Shown here: piece after piece, positions 8,263 to 16,800 of the stretch
How positions within the stretch are numbered: the first letter of the stretch is position 1
How the letters are laid out: each line of letters begins with the position of its first letter
NCBI GenBank assembly: GCA_950097145.1
Contig: CATNCF010000003.1
Coordinates: forward strand, 82,894 to 146,893
Length of the DNA: 64,000 nt
Reading direction: 5' to 3'
Source of the DNA: an uncultured Lachnospiraceae bacterium
GTDB lineage: Bacteria > Bacillota > Clostridia > Lachnospirales > Lachnospiraceae
Program-made: the position numbers and the translations under genes
Notes under the pieces: generated by a model
Seen by the model: only the letters and a program-made list of their open reading frames with translations
The model's database searches: none
Told to the model about the DNA's origin: nothing

Positions 8263-8760
8263 ATGGAAAAAGACAAAAAGAAGAAGCTGACGGGGATGTT
8301 TTCTGAAAAATATCAGACGAATTTAAGTGATTTTGCGCTGTTTCTGGCAGTGATGAAAAACAAACTTTTGGACGGTACGGCCAAGATTTTCCTGAATATG
8401 ACCAGTAAAAATGGTTCCAAAGAGTTAGTAAGTCTGTTACAATATTGTAAAGAGAGCACATTGGATAATCCGGAAATTTTAGTGGCAGATAAAAGACTTA
8501 TTGAATTAGACAGTATTGTAACAGAAGTAAAAGAAAGTGAAGAATGGGAGGCAGTTCAAATGAATATTCTGGAAATTGGATTAGAGAAGGGAATAGAACA
8601 AGGAATAGAACAAGGAATAGAACAAGGAATAGAACAGGGAGAAAAGCGTCTGGGATTGTTGAGTAAAAAACTTCTGGAGGAGAATCGTTTAGATGATCTC
8701 AGACAGGCGCTGGAGGATGCAAAGTACCGTAAAAAACTGTATAGAGAGTACCAAATTTGA
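8263..8760 (+). pseudogene. truncated Rpn/PD-(D/E)XK nuclease-family protein (C-terminal part)
   Basis: A 165-residue remnant resembling the C-terminal half of the PD-(D/E)XK nuclease/putative transposase family found in many copies in Lachnospiraceae. Family features seen are GTAKIFLNMTSKNGS, the helical middle, and a tail of GIEQ repeats (GIEQGIEQGIEQGIEQG) followed by a short helical end. The catalytic nuclease half that should precede it is missing, and I find no trace of it in the 200 bp upstream. A good ribosome binding site (AGGAGG, 8 bp) and ATG remain, so a short protein may still be made. The GIEQ stretch is encoded by a 12-bp tandem repeat. It could also be a genuinely short family member; loss of the nuclease core makes the remnant reading more likely. 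Confidence 0.6.
8590..8637 (+). repeat. 12-bp tandem repeat, four units
   Basis: Four consecutive copies of GGAATAGAACAA (last one ends in G) encode the GIEQ tail of the nuclease remnant. The near identity at DNA level suggests recent expansion by replication slippage. Confidence 0.9.
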
Positions 8761-8857
8761 TTTTTAGACCACCTATATCCTGAAATGAACCGAGTATGCC
8801 AAATCTATTGAAATAGATGGTTCGCTTCATGTAAGATATCACCAGGAGGTGAAAATA

Positions 8858-9298
8858 ATGCAGGTTGAAATTAAAATCGACAGTTCCTGCACAGAACCTA
8901 AAATCATTGTAATGACAGCTTCCATGACAGAGGAAATTGCCCATATTGTTCAGAAATTGTCAGAGGATGTTCCGCAGGTTATTTCTGGAAGCAGGGATGG
9001 GAAAATTCAAGTGCTGGAGCCTTCAGAACTGATTCGGATATATGCTAATTCCGGTAAGGTCTTTGCAGTAACCAGCAAGGGAGAATATGTTATGCGCCAG
9101 AGACTGTACGATTTTGAACAGCGGCTGGATGCCAGCCAGTTTGTCCGTATTTCAAATTCAGAAATTGTGAATTTAAGGAAGGTCAGCAATTTTGACTTGA
9201 GTATTACAGGCACTATCTGTGTGAAATTATCAAATGGCATGGTGACATATGTTTCCAGGAGATACGTTTCTAAGATTAAAAAAATATTAGGGATATGA
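8858..9298 (+). CDS. LytTR-domain transcriptional regulator
   Basis: A DNA-binding protein of 146 residues with a C-terminal LytTR domain and no receiver domain. The LytTR part runs from about residue 50 to the end: IRIYANSGKVFAVTSKGEY, then the conserved FVRISNSEIVNLRKVSNF segment and VSRRYVSKIKKIL at the end. The N-terminal ~45 residues are a short alpha/beta region found in this LytTR subfamily. I chose the ATG at 8858, which has AGGAGG 9 bp upstream; a GTG at 8849 overlaps that site. The downstream gene starts 9 bp later and encodes a DUF3021 membrane protein, the usual partner. In such pairs the membrane protein is thought to restrain the regulator (established as a recurring pair; the mechanism here is inferred). 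Confidence 0.9.
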   Translation: MQVEIKIDSSCTEPKIIVMTASMTEEIAHIVQKLSEDVPQVISGSRDGKIQVLEPSELIRIYANSGKVFAVTSKGEYVMRQRLYDFEQRLDASQFVRISNSEIVNLRKVSNFDLSITGTICVKLSNGMVTYVSRRYVSKIKKILGI

Positions 9299-9307
9299 GG
9301 TGGTAAT

Positions 9308-9784
9308 ATGAAGAAAACAATGATAAAGCGCAGTGTGATAGGCTTTCCAATTGGCATTGCAGTGGGTTATCTGATTACAATTGTTATTTCTCTTTGCTGG
9401 GCAAAAGGGTTCTATTCTCCCTGTGTGCCGGAACTTATTTCTGTTATGGGAAACGAAATCAATGCGGTGATTTTACAGACATTGCTTTGCGGTCTGCTGG
9501 GGACAGGGGCGGCGGCAGGCTCTGTGGTATGGGAGAACGAACATTGGAGTATTGTAAAGCAGACAGGGATTTATTTTCTTCTGCTTTCGGCATTCATGAT
9601 GCCAGTGGCTTATTTCAATTATTGGATGGAGCACAGTGTCAGAGGGTTTGTCAGTTACTTTGGAATTTTTCTTCTGATTTTTGTCATGATATGGATCATT
9701 CAATTTATAATCGGTAAGAACAATGTGTATAAAATGAATACGAACCTGTATAAAGCAAAGCAGGGGAAAAAAGAATCGAATTGA
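9308..9784 (+). CDS. DUF3021-family membrane protein
   Basis: A 158-residue integral membrane protein with four predicted transmembrane segments: about residues 9-31 (VIGFPIGIAVGYLITIVISL), 51-70, 84-103 and 114-135 (FVSYFGIFLLIFVMIWIIQF), with a basic cytoplasmic tail. This matches the DUF3021 family that accompanies LytTR regulators. It starts 9 bp after the LytTR gene, with GAGGTGG as binding site, so the two form an operon. A role as membrane-bound modulator of the regulator is likely but unproven. Confidence 0.85.
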   Translation: MKKTMIKRSVIGFPIGIAVGYLITIVISLCWAKGFYSPCVPELISVMGNEINAVILQTLLCGLLGTGAAAGSVVWENEHWSIVKQTGIYFLLLSAFMMPVAYFNYWMEHSVRGFVSYFGIFLLIFVMIWIIQFIIGKNNVYKMNTNLYKAKQGKKESN

Positions 9785-9835
9785 AATTTCGAAACTGCAT
9801 AAAATAAAGGCGTCACAAAAAGTTCACAAATTTTA

Positions 9836-9862
9836 TTAGCACTCACTATTGACGAGTGCTAA
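9836..9862. promoter_or_regulatory. CIRCE operator (HrcA binding site)
   Basis: TTAGCACTC-N9-GAGTGCTAA is a perfect match to the CIRCE inverted repeat bound by the HrcA heat-shock repressor. It overlaps the -35 region of the hsp20 promoter. HrcA itself is not in this window. Confidence 0.97.
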
Positions 9863-9877
9863 TAAATGTGTTATAAC
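9849..9877 (+). promoter_or_regulatory. sigma-A promoter of hsp20, overlapped by CIRCE
   Basis: TTGACG (9849-9854) and TATAAC (9872-9877) are 17 bp apart. The -35 lies inside the CIRCE element, so HrcA binding should block polymerase directly. Confidence 0.8.
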
Positions 9878-9921
9878 ACAGATAGAACAAAATGAAAGCA
9901 AAGAAAAAGGAGAGATGACTT

Positions 9922-10398
9922 ATGATGACACCTAGTATTTTTGGAGAAAATTTATTTGACAATTTCTTTGATGGATTCTTTGATTTTCCGGCACTTAATC
10001 AAACGGCAATGCAGAATGTACAGAAGAAGCTGTATGGAAGCAATGCAGCAAATATGATGAAAACGGATGTACAGGAACATAATGATCACTATGAAGTAGA
10101 CATTGATCTTCCTGGTTTTAAGAAAGAGGAGCTTTCTTTAGAGCTGAAAGACGGGTACTTGGTAATCAGTGCGACAAAAGGATTTCATAAAGAAGAGCGT
10201 GAGGAGGAAACAGGAAGATTTGTACGCCGGGAGCGCTATGCAGGAAGTATGAGCAGATCATTTTATATTGGAGAGGATATCAGGCAGGAAGATATCCATG
10301 CAAAGTATGAGAGCGGGGTACTGAGACTGTGCATTCCAAAGAGGGAACAGAAGAAGCCGGAAATTGAAGACAGAAAATATATAGCAATAGAAGGCTAA
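9922..10398 (+). CDS. Hsp20/alpha-crystallin small heat shock protein
   Basis: An ATP-independent holdase chaperone of 158 residues that binds unfolding proteins in the cytoplasm. The alpha-crystallin domain spans about residues 45-145, with the signature segments VDIDLPGFKKEELSLELKDG and RSFYIGEDIRQEDIHAKYES, then GVLRLCIPKRE, the usual end strand. The N-terminal arm is rich in Phe and Asn (FDNFFDGFFDFP), typical for clostridial Hsp18-type proteins. Heat-shock control by HrcA is shown by the perfect CIRCE site overlapping its promoter. The gene is monocistronic and is followed by a hairpin terminator. The start is set by GGAGAG 8 bp upstream. Confidence 0.95.
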   Translation: MMTPSIFGENLFDNFFDGFFDFPALNQTAMQNVQKKLYGSNAANMMKTDVQEHNDHYEVDIDLPGFKKEELSLELKDGYLVISATKGFHKEEREEETGRFVRRERYAGSMSRSFYIGEDIRQEDIHAKYESGVLRLCIPKREQKKPEIEDRKYIAIEG

Positions 10399-10429
10399 AT
10401 ATTACTATGCCATTTAGGAGTCATATTTT

Positions 10430-10478
10430 AAGCGGGCAGGCAGGAACATCCACAGGTTCCCGCCTGCCGCTTTGTTTT
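10430..10478 (+). terminator. terminator between hsp20 and the CPBP protease gene
   Basis: AAGCGGGCAGGCAGGAAC pairs with GTTCCCGCCTGCCGCTT around an 8-nt loop and is followed by TTGTTTT on the plus strand. It lies directly at the 3' end of the convergent minus-strand gene and may serve both. Confidence 0.75.
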
Positions 10479-11358
10479 AATTGCCTAAGTATGCTTCCGG
10501 CATAGGACTGCGTTTTTTAATCCCTTTCTGGTATAAGAATATTCCAGCGGCTGCCGCGCATACAGCGGCGGCAAAAATGATAAGGTGAATTACAATGGAG
10601 CTTCCAGAATAGGAGAGAAATTCTGGTACAAATGTCCCCCAGAGATTAAACAGCATATGGAATAAAATGGACAGGTAAATGCTGCCGCCCTGATAGCAGA
10701 CATAGCCGCAGAATAATCCCACTACGAACGCATAGGCGCCCTGAATGACATTTCCATGAAATACGCCGAACAGAAGTGTCTGCAAAATGTTTGCGGCAAA
10801 AAAGGGCATGGCTTTTTTTGCGTATTTCAAGGTGACGCCCCGGAAAATCAGTTCTTCACTGATGGGGGCTATCAGGATAGAATATAAAGCAAGCAGCGGC
10901 GTTACATTCCCAAATCCAATGCTTTTCATCAGTTCTTCATAAGTATTGTACCATTCTGGATGAATGGAGGCAAGAAGCATTACCACATATGTGGATATGT
11001 ACTGCATCCCAAGCATCAGCAGCACAAGTGCAGCAAGGATCCATGGATTGATCAGAGAAGATATTTCCCGCCGGGGCTGTTTTTTGGGTACAAAGCGTTT
11101 CCAGTACCAGAACCCAAGGGCAAAGGCTGCAATTACTGCGTAAATTGCGGAGATGCCAGCCAGGAATTGGCTGTCCATAAGAAACTCCATAAGAAAATTG
11201 GGATCGGTCATGTCCTGAATAGATTCTGGGTGAGCGGCAATTTCCAGAATTACTTTCAGAAAGACTCCGGCAAAAGACACAATGATCTGAATACCGAAGG
11301 CAAGAAGCACTGGGAGCAGGCAGAATAAAATACGGCCAGTTTTTTTTAATAGTTTCAT
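10477..11358 (-). CDS. CPBP-family intramembrane metalloprotease
   Basis: A polytopic membrane protein of 293 residues related to the CAAX prenyl endopeptidase Rce1 and the bacteriocin-processing/immunity (CPBP, formerly Abi) family. The three diagnostic motifs are present in transmembrane helices of the C-terminal half: EELIFR (EExxxR), FGVFHGN (FxxxH) and FHMLFN (HxxxN). About eight hydrophobic segments are visible. In bacteria the substrates are mostly unknown; no bacteriocin or peptide gene is near it here. It is monocistronic, with its own promoter at 11414-11442. The family is certain; the function is not. Confidence 0.9.
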   Translation of the reverse strand: MKLLKKTGRILFCLLPVLLAFGIQIIVSFAGVFLKVILEIAAHPESIQDMTDPNFLMEFLMDSQFLAGISAIYAVIAAFALGFWYWKRFVPKKQPRREISSLINPWILAALVLLMLGMQYISTYVVMLLASIHPEWYNTYEELMKSIGFGNVTPLLALYSILIAPISEELIFRGVTLKYAKKAMPFFAANILQTLLFGVFHGNVIQGAYAFVVGLFCGYVCYQGGSIYLSILFHMLFNLWGTFVPEFLSYSGSSIVIHLIIFAAAVCAAAAGIFLYQKGIKKRSPMPEAYLGN

Positions 11359-11413
11359 TAATTATCATTCCTTTCGTTCTGGGTTCTGCAGGTCTTTAGG
11401 ATATTATTGTACT

Positions 11414-11442
11414 ATTGTAACAGTACAGACCCAGGATTGCAA
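11414..11442 (-). promoter_or_regulatory. predicted sigma-A promoter of the CPBP protease gene
   Basis: Minus strand TTGCAA (11442-11437) and TACAAT (11419-11414) are 17 bp apart, about 55 bp upstream of the start codon. Confidence 0.55.
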
Positions 11443-11490
11443 CGGGCATTTCTGAAAAATAAGGGGAAATCTGTTGCTTTTTTCCCTAAA

Positions 11491-11519
11491 TTGTTATAAG
11501 ATACAAATTGGCGTATAAT
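11491..11519 (+). promoter_or_regulatory. predicted sigma-A promoter of the amino acid ABC operon
   Basis: TTGTTA (11491-11496) and a perfect TATAAT (11514-11519) are 17 bp apart, ending 27 bp before the start codon. Confidence 0.7.
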
Positions 11520-11546
11520 TATACATTAATGTCAGGAGGATTATTT

Positions 11547-12347
11547 ATGAAGAATTGGAAGAGAATAACAGCATTGTTACTGGCGGGAGCCATGATAACC
11601 GGTATCATGGGATGCGGTGTTCCAGCGAATACAGTTCATGCACCGGAAGATATGGCGGGCAAGAAAATCGGCGTGCAGCTAGGAACCACTGGAGATACAT
11701 TGGTCACAGACGAATTTGAAGGCGACAGCACCACCACCGTGGAACGTTATAAAAAGGGAGCGGATGCAGTTCAGTCCTTAAAACAGGGGAAAATTGACTG
11801 TGTAGTCATTGATTCTGAGCCGGCAAAAGCATTTACAGACCAGAACAAAGATCTGAAAATTTTGGATACAGAGTATACAGACGAAGATTATGCCATCGCG
11901 ATTGCCAAAGAGAATACGGAACTGAAAGAAAAGATCAATGGCGCCCTGGCAGAATTAAAGGCAGAGGGTACATTGGATCAGATTATGGCAAATTATACCG
12001 GCGATGATACCATGGGGACCTGCCCTTATGAGTCCCCGGCAGATGTGGATACCTCCAATGGCAAACTGGTAATGGCAACCAATGCTGCATTTAAGCCCTA
12101 TGAATATTATGAAGACAATAAGATTGTGGGCATTGATGCAGAGATGGCACAGGCAGTTGCAGATAAACTGGGAATGGAGCTTGAGATTCTGGATATGGAT
12201 TTTGACGCTATCATCAATGCTGTACAGTCTGGCAAAGCCAATATCGGAGTGGCTGGAATGACAGTCAACGAGGAACGTCTTCAGAGCATTGATTTCAGTG
12301 ATACGTATGCGAAAGCGAAACAGGTGATCATTGTCCGTGCCAAATAG
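11547..12347 (+). CDS. amino acid-binding lipoprotein with circularly permuted lobes (SBP_bac_3)
   Basis: The extracellular binding protein of a polar amino acid ABC transporter, 266 residues. A lipoprotein signal ends at Cys23 (TGIMGC). Residues ~33-152 correspond to what is normally the second, C-terminal part of the family: EDMAGKKIGVQLGTTGDT, IDCVVIDSEPA (the aspartate that holds the ligand amino group) and ALAELKAEGTLDQIM. Residues ~172-266 correspond to the normal N-terminal part: GKLVMATNAAFKPYEYY, VGIDAEMAQAVADKLG and ERLQSIDFSD (the ligand carboxylate arginine). The order is thus swapped inside one uninterrupted frame. Both lobes keep their ligand residues, so it is probably functional. 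The start at 11547 has AGGAGG 8 bp upstream. Permease and ATPase genes follow directly. The ligand is not identifiable. Confidence 0.92.
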   Translation: MKNWKRITALLLAGAMITGIMGCGVPANTVHAPEDMAGKKIGVQLGTTGDTLVTDEFEGDSTTTVERYKKGADAVQSLKQGKIDCVVIDSEPAKAFTDQNKDLKILDTEYTDEDYAIAIAKENTELKEKINGALAELKAEGTLDQIMANYTGDDTMGTCPYESPADVDTSNGKLVMATNAAFKPYEYYEDNKIVGIDAEMAQAVADKLGMELEILDMDFDAIINAVQSGKANIGVAGMTVNEERLQSIDFSDTYAKAKQVIIVRAK

Positions 12348-12361
12348 GAGGAAATCTTGCC

Positions 12362-13051
12362 GTGCAGAATTTTATCAATGAATTTACATTGAATTTTATC
12401 GATGACAATCGATACCAATACATAATAGAAGGATTTATCAATACGCTGATTATTTCCCTGTTTGCAGTGCTGGTAGGAATTGCCATTGGGTTTCTTGTTG
12501 CCATTATCCGTTCCAGCCACGATAAGACAGGGCATATGAAAGCAGGGAATTTTCTATGCAGGATTTACCTCACTGTGATGCGTGGAACACCGACTATGAT
12601 TCAGCTATTGATTATTTATTACGTAATATTTGCAACGGTCAATATTCCCAAGGTTTTTGTGGCAGTAGTGGCGTTTGGATTGAACTCCGGCGCTTATGTT
12701 GCAGAGATTGTCCGCTCTGGAATTATGTCTGTAGATGAGGGACAGTTTGAAGCGGGCAGGAGCCTGGGCTTAAATTACCGGCAGACCATGCAGTTTATCA
12801 TTATGCCCCAGGCATTTAAAAATGTTCTTCCTGCATTGGGAAATGAATTTATCGTATTATTGAAGGAAACCTCCATCAGCGGTTATATTGGACTGACAGA
12901 CTTAACCCACGGCGGGGACATTATAAGAGGAATCACCTTCTCTGCATTTATGCCTCTGATTGCAGTTGCGCTGATTTATCTCTTATTGGTAACCGGGCTT
13001 TCCTGGTGTGTAAGCAAACTGGAGAGGAGGCTGAGAGTCAATGAGCGGTAA
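12362..13051 (+). CDS. amino acid ABC transporter permease (HisM/GlnP family)
   Basis: The membrane channel subunit of a polar amino acid importer, 229 residues with about five transmembrane helices. The inner-membrane signature (EAA loop) [20 protein letters not shown], which docks on the ATPase, is intact, and [14 protein letters not shown] is typical of the HisMQ group. Only one permease gene is present, so the transporter should use a homodimer. The start is a GTG at 12362, with AGGAGG 10 bp upstream; I see no ATG in a better position. It follows the permuted binding protein by 14 bp, and its end overlaps the ATPase gene by 11 bp. Confidence 0.93.
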   Translation: MQNFINEFTLNFIDDNRYQYIIEGFINTLIISLFAVLVGIAIGFLVAIIRSSHDKTGHMKAGNFLCRIYLTVMRGTPTMIQLLIIYYVIFATVNIPKVFVAVVAFGLNSGAYVAEIVRSGIMSVDEGQFEAGRSLGLNYRQTMQFIIMPQAFKNVLPALGNEFIVLLKETSISGYIGLTDLTHGGDIIRGITFSAFMPLIAVALIYLLLVTGLSWCVSKLERRLRVNER

Positions 13052-13778
13052 CGTATTGCTGGAAGTAAAGGAATTAAGGAAAGATTTTGGAGACCACTCA
13101 GTGCTGAAAGGTATCAGCACCCAGATTTCTCAGGGAGAAGTGGTTGCAATTATTGGGCCGTCCGGCTGCGGGAAATCTACTTTTTTAAGATCCCTGAACC
13201 TGCTGGAGACTCCCACTGGCGGGAGCGTGGTTTTTGAAGGAAATGAAATCACGGCGCCAGGGACGGATGTCAATAAGATACGCCAGAAGATTGGTATGGT
13301 ATTCCAGCAGTTCAATCTGTTTGCGAATCTCACCATCCAGGATAATATTACACTGGCTCCGGTAAAACTGGGGCTGATGGATAAGGAAGAGGCGCAAAAA
13401 CGGGCAAAAGAGCTTTTAGAACGGGTAGGGCTTCCAGATAAGGCAGATGCTTATCCTGCAATGCTCTCCGGGGGCCAGAAACAGAGAATTGCCATTGCCC
13501 GTTCCCTTGCAATGAATCCAGACGTCATGCTATTTGATGAGCCTACCTCAGCGCTGGATCCTGAGATGGTTGGAGAAGTGCTGGGATTGATGAAAGAACT
13601 TGCGGCAGACGGTATGACCATGGTGGTAGTAACCCATGAGATGGGATTTGCCAGGGAAGTTGCAACCAGAGTTATGTTTATCGATGAAGGCGTAATCTGT
13701 GAGGAGAACGCGCCCCAGGAATTTTTTCAAAATCCCAAAAATCAAAGGCTTAAGGATTTTTTATCCAAGGTATTATAG
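13041..13778 (+). CDS. amino acid ABC transporter ATP-binding protein (GlnQ family)
   Basis: The ATPase subunit that powers the importer on the cytoplasmic side, 245 residues. All motifs are intact: Walker [11 protein letters not shown]-loop FQQFNLF, signature LSGGQKQR, Walker B VMLFDEP followed by TSALDPE, and the switch histidine in [10 protein letters not shown]. The length and the closing [16 protein letters not shown] segment are typical of GlnQ/HisP proteins. It starts 11 bp before the end of the permease gene, so the two are coupled, and the operon ends in a strong terminator 8 bp after the stop. Confidence 0.96.
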   Translation: MSGNVLLEVKELRKDFGDHSVLKGISTQISQGEVVAIIGPSGCGKSTFLRSLNLLETPTGGSVVFEGNEITAPGTDVNKIRQKIGMVFQQFNLFANLTIQDNITLAPVKLGLMDKEEAQKRAKELLERVGLPDKADAYPAMLSGGQKQRIAIARSLAMNPDVMLFDEPTSALDPEMVGEVLGLMKELAADGMTMVVVTHEMGFAREVATRVMFIDEGVICEENAPQEFFQNPKNQRLKDFLSKVL

Positions 13779-13785
13779 CTCATAT

Positions 13786-13819
13786 GCGCCGGACAGGAGT
13801 GAATCCTCCGGCGCTTTTA
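13786..13819 (+). terminator. intrinsic terminator of the amino acid ABC operon
   Basis: GCGCCGGA pairs perfectly with TCCGGCGC around a 13-nt loop and is followed by TTTTAT. It separates the operon from dnaE. Confidence 0.85.
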
Positions 13820-13842
13820 TCGTCAGAGAATGGAGGATTATC

Positions 13843-16800
13843 ATGTCATTTGCACATCTTCACGTCCATACGGAGTACAGTCTTTTGGATGGCTCTAATA
13901 AAATTAAAGAATATGTCTCAAGGGTGAAAGAACTGGGCATGGATGCCGCGGCAATCACAGATCATGGCGTTATGTACGGCGTCATTGATTTTTACCGGGC
14001 GGCGAAAGAGGCGGGAGTGAAACCCATTCTGGGCTGTGAAGTCTATGTGGCGCCGGGTTCCCGGTTTGACAGGGAAAAAGTGGAGGGAGAGGACCGCTAT
14101 TTTCACCTGATTCTGCTTGCTGAAAATCATACAGGCTATCAGAATCTGATGAAAATCGTTTCCAGAGGATTTACGGAAGGATATTACTACCGGCCAAGAG
14201 TAGACCGTGAGGTGCTTGAGACATATCATGAAGGGCTGATTGTGTTAAGCGCCTGCCTTGCAGGGGAGGTACAGAAACTTCTGCTGCGGGGAGCTTATGA
14301 GGAGGCGAAGGAGGCGGCTCTTTGGCATGACAGAACCTTTGGGCATGGAAATTATTTTCTGGAGCTGCAGGATCACGGGCTGATGGAGCAGCAGCAGGTC
14401 AACCAGCAGCTCATGCGGTTAAGCCAGGACACCGGAATTGAACTTGTGGCGACTAACGATGTGCATTATACGTATGAGACAGACGTGGATTCCCACGATA
14501 TCCTGTTGTGTATTCAGACCGGGAAAAAGCTTTCTGACGAAAACAGAATGCGTTATGAGGGCGGACAGTATTTTGTGAAATCAGAGGAAGAGATGCGCGC
14601 CCTGTTTCCCTATGCGCAGCAGGCGCTGGATAATACCCAGAAGATTGCAGAACGCTGTAATGTGGAAATTGAATTCGGCGTTACCAAACTGCCAAAATAT
14701 GATGTTCCAGAAGGTTATAGTTCCTGGGAATACTTAAAAAAACTCTGTCATCAGGGATTGGAACGGCGCTATCCCCAGGAAAATGGCACGGTGAAAATTC
14801 CAGGCAGGGAAGAACCCCTGAAAATGGAAGAACTGAAAGAAAAACTTCAGTATGAGCTGGATATTATAAATCAGATGGGATATGTAGATTACTTTTTGAT
14901 TGTCTGGGATTTCATTCATTTTGCAAGGGAAAACGGCATTACTGTTGGGCCGGGGCGGGGAAGCGCGGCAGGAAGCCTGGTGTCCTATACTCTGGAGATT
15001 ACCAATATTGACCCCATTCGTTACAACCTTATTTTTGAGCGTTTTCTAAATCCAGAGCGTGTGACCATGCCGGATATAGATATTGACTTTTGTGTAGAAC
15101 GGCGGCAGGAAGTAATTGACTACGTCAGTGAGAAATACGGCAAGGACCGTGTGGTTCAGATTGTCACCTTTGGTACCATGGCGGCCCGGGGCGTCATCCG
15201 TGACGTGGGCCGTGTGATGGATTTGCCCTATGCGTTTGTAGATAATATTGCCAAACAGATTCCCACAGAATTGGGGATAACCATAGACAAAGCATTGAAA
15301 ATGAATCCAGAGCTGAGAAATAGTTATGAAAACGAGGAAAGCGTACACAGGCTGATTGATATGTCAAAACGCTTAGAAGGACTGCCCAGGCATACTTCGA
15401 TGCATGCGGCGGGAGTAGTCATCAGTTCCGAGGCGGTGGATGAGTTTGTGCCCCTTTCCAGAGGAAGCGACGGAGCTATCACTACGCAGTTCACCATGAC
15501 TACTTTAGAAGAGCTGGGACTTTTAAAAATGGATTTTCTGGGACTGCGGAACCTTACTGTGATCCAGAATGCTGTAAATCTGATTCATACCAGCCAGAAA
15601 GAGGCTGATCCAGGGATAACAGAAGAAAAACTTCTTGACATTGACCAGATAGATTTTGACGATAAGGCGGTGCTTGCATCTCTGGGGACCGGACGGACGG
15701 ACGGGGTCTTTCAGTTGGAGAGTGCAGGGATGAAAAACTTTATGAAAGAATTAAAGCCCCAGAGCCTGGAGGACATCATTGCGGGAATTTCTTTGTACCG
15801 TCCAGGGCCTATGGATTTTATCCCGGCATATATCCGGGGCAAGAATAACCATCAGGCCGTTACCTATGATTGTCCGCAGCTTGAGCCGATCTTAGAGCCT
15901 ACCTATGGATGTATTGTATACCAGGAACAAGTGATGCAGATTGTCCGGGATCTTGCCGGTTATACTCTGGGAAGAAGCGATTTAGTGCGCCGTGCCATGT
16001 CTAAGAAGAAAGCCTCTGTGATGGAACAGGAGCGGAAGAATTTCATTTATGGGAATCCAGAGGAAGGGGTTCCAGGCTGTATCAGCAACGGCATCAGTGA
16101 GCAAGTGGCAAATAAGATCTTTGATGATATGACAGATTTTGCAAAATATGCCTTCAATAAATCCCATGCGGCGGCCTATGCGGTAGTGGCATATCAGACT
16201 GCCTTCCTGAAATATTATTATCCCCTGGAATATATGGCGGCTCTAATGAGTTCCGTGATGGATCATGTAGGAAAAATTTCTGAATATATTTTTACCTGCC
16301 GCCAGATGGGGATTGCAGTGCTGCCTCCCAGCATCAACGAAGGAGAGAGCGGGTTTTCAGTGTCGGCTCATGGGATTCGTTATGGATTGTCTGCAATTAA
16401 GAGTGTCAGCCATACTTTTATTGAAAAACTCTGTGAAGAGCGGAACGAACGGGGCAGGTTTAAAAGTCTTAAGGACTTTCTTACCCGGATGGCGGAACGG
16501 GAGATTAATAAGCGCATGGTTGAGAATCTCATTAAGGCGGGGGCGCTGGATCATCTGGGTGCAACCAGAAAGCAGAGCATGATGGTGTATGCAGGGATTA
16601 TGGAGGATATTACCCAGGATAAGAAAAATACCATGGCAGGGCAGATAACTTTGTTTGACCTTGTGGGAGAAGAAGAAAAAGCGGATTTTGAGGTGAAGCT
16701 TCCAGATGTGGGAGAGTATTCCAAAGAAGTCTATCTGGGCTTTGAGAAGGAGGTGCTTGGGGTTTATATCAGCGGGCATCCTCTGGAAGAATATGAAGAA

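Noticed and set aside
8590..8637. Tandem repeats considered as a CRISPR array
   Set aside because: Units are 12 bp, have no spacers and are in frame within a coding region.
8761..8857. Dyad ATCTATT-GA-AATAGAT before the LytTR gene as an operator
   Set aside because: A two-base loop dyad in AT-rich DNA; it does not show the direct repeats expected for LytTR binding, so no regulatory site is claimed.
11547..12347. Frameshift or assembly error as the reason for the swapped binding-protein lobes
   Set aside because: The frame is uninterrupted, signal peptide and stop are in normal places, and permease and ATPase genes follow at usual spacing. A frameshift cannot swap domain order.
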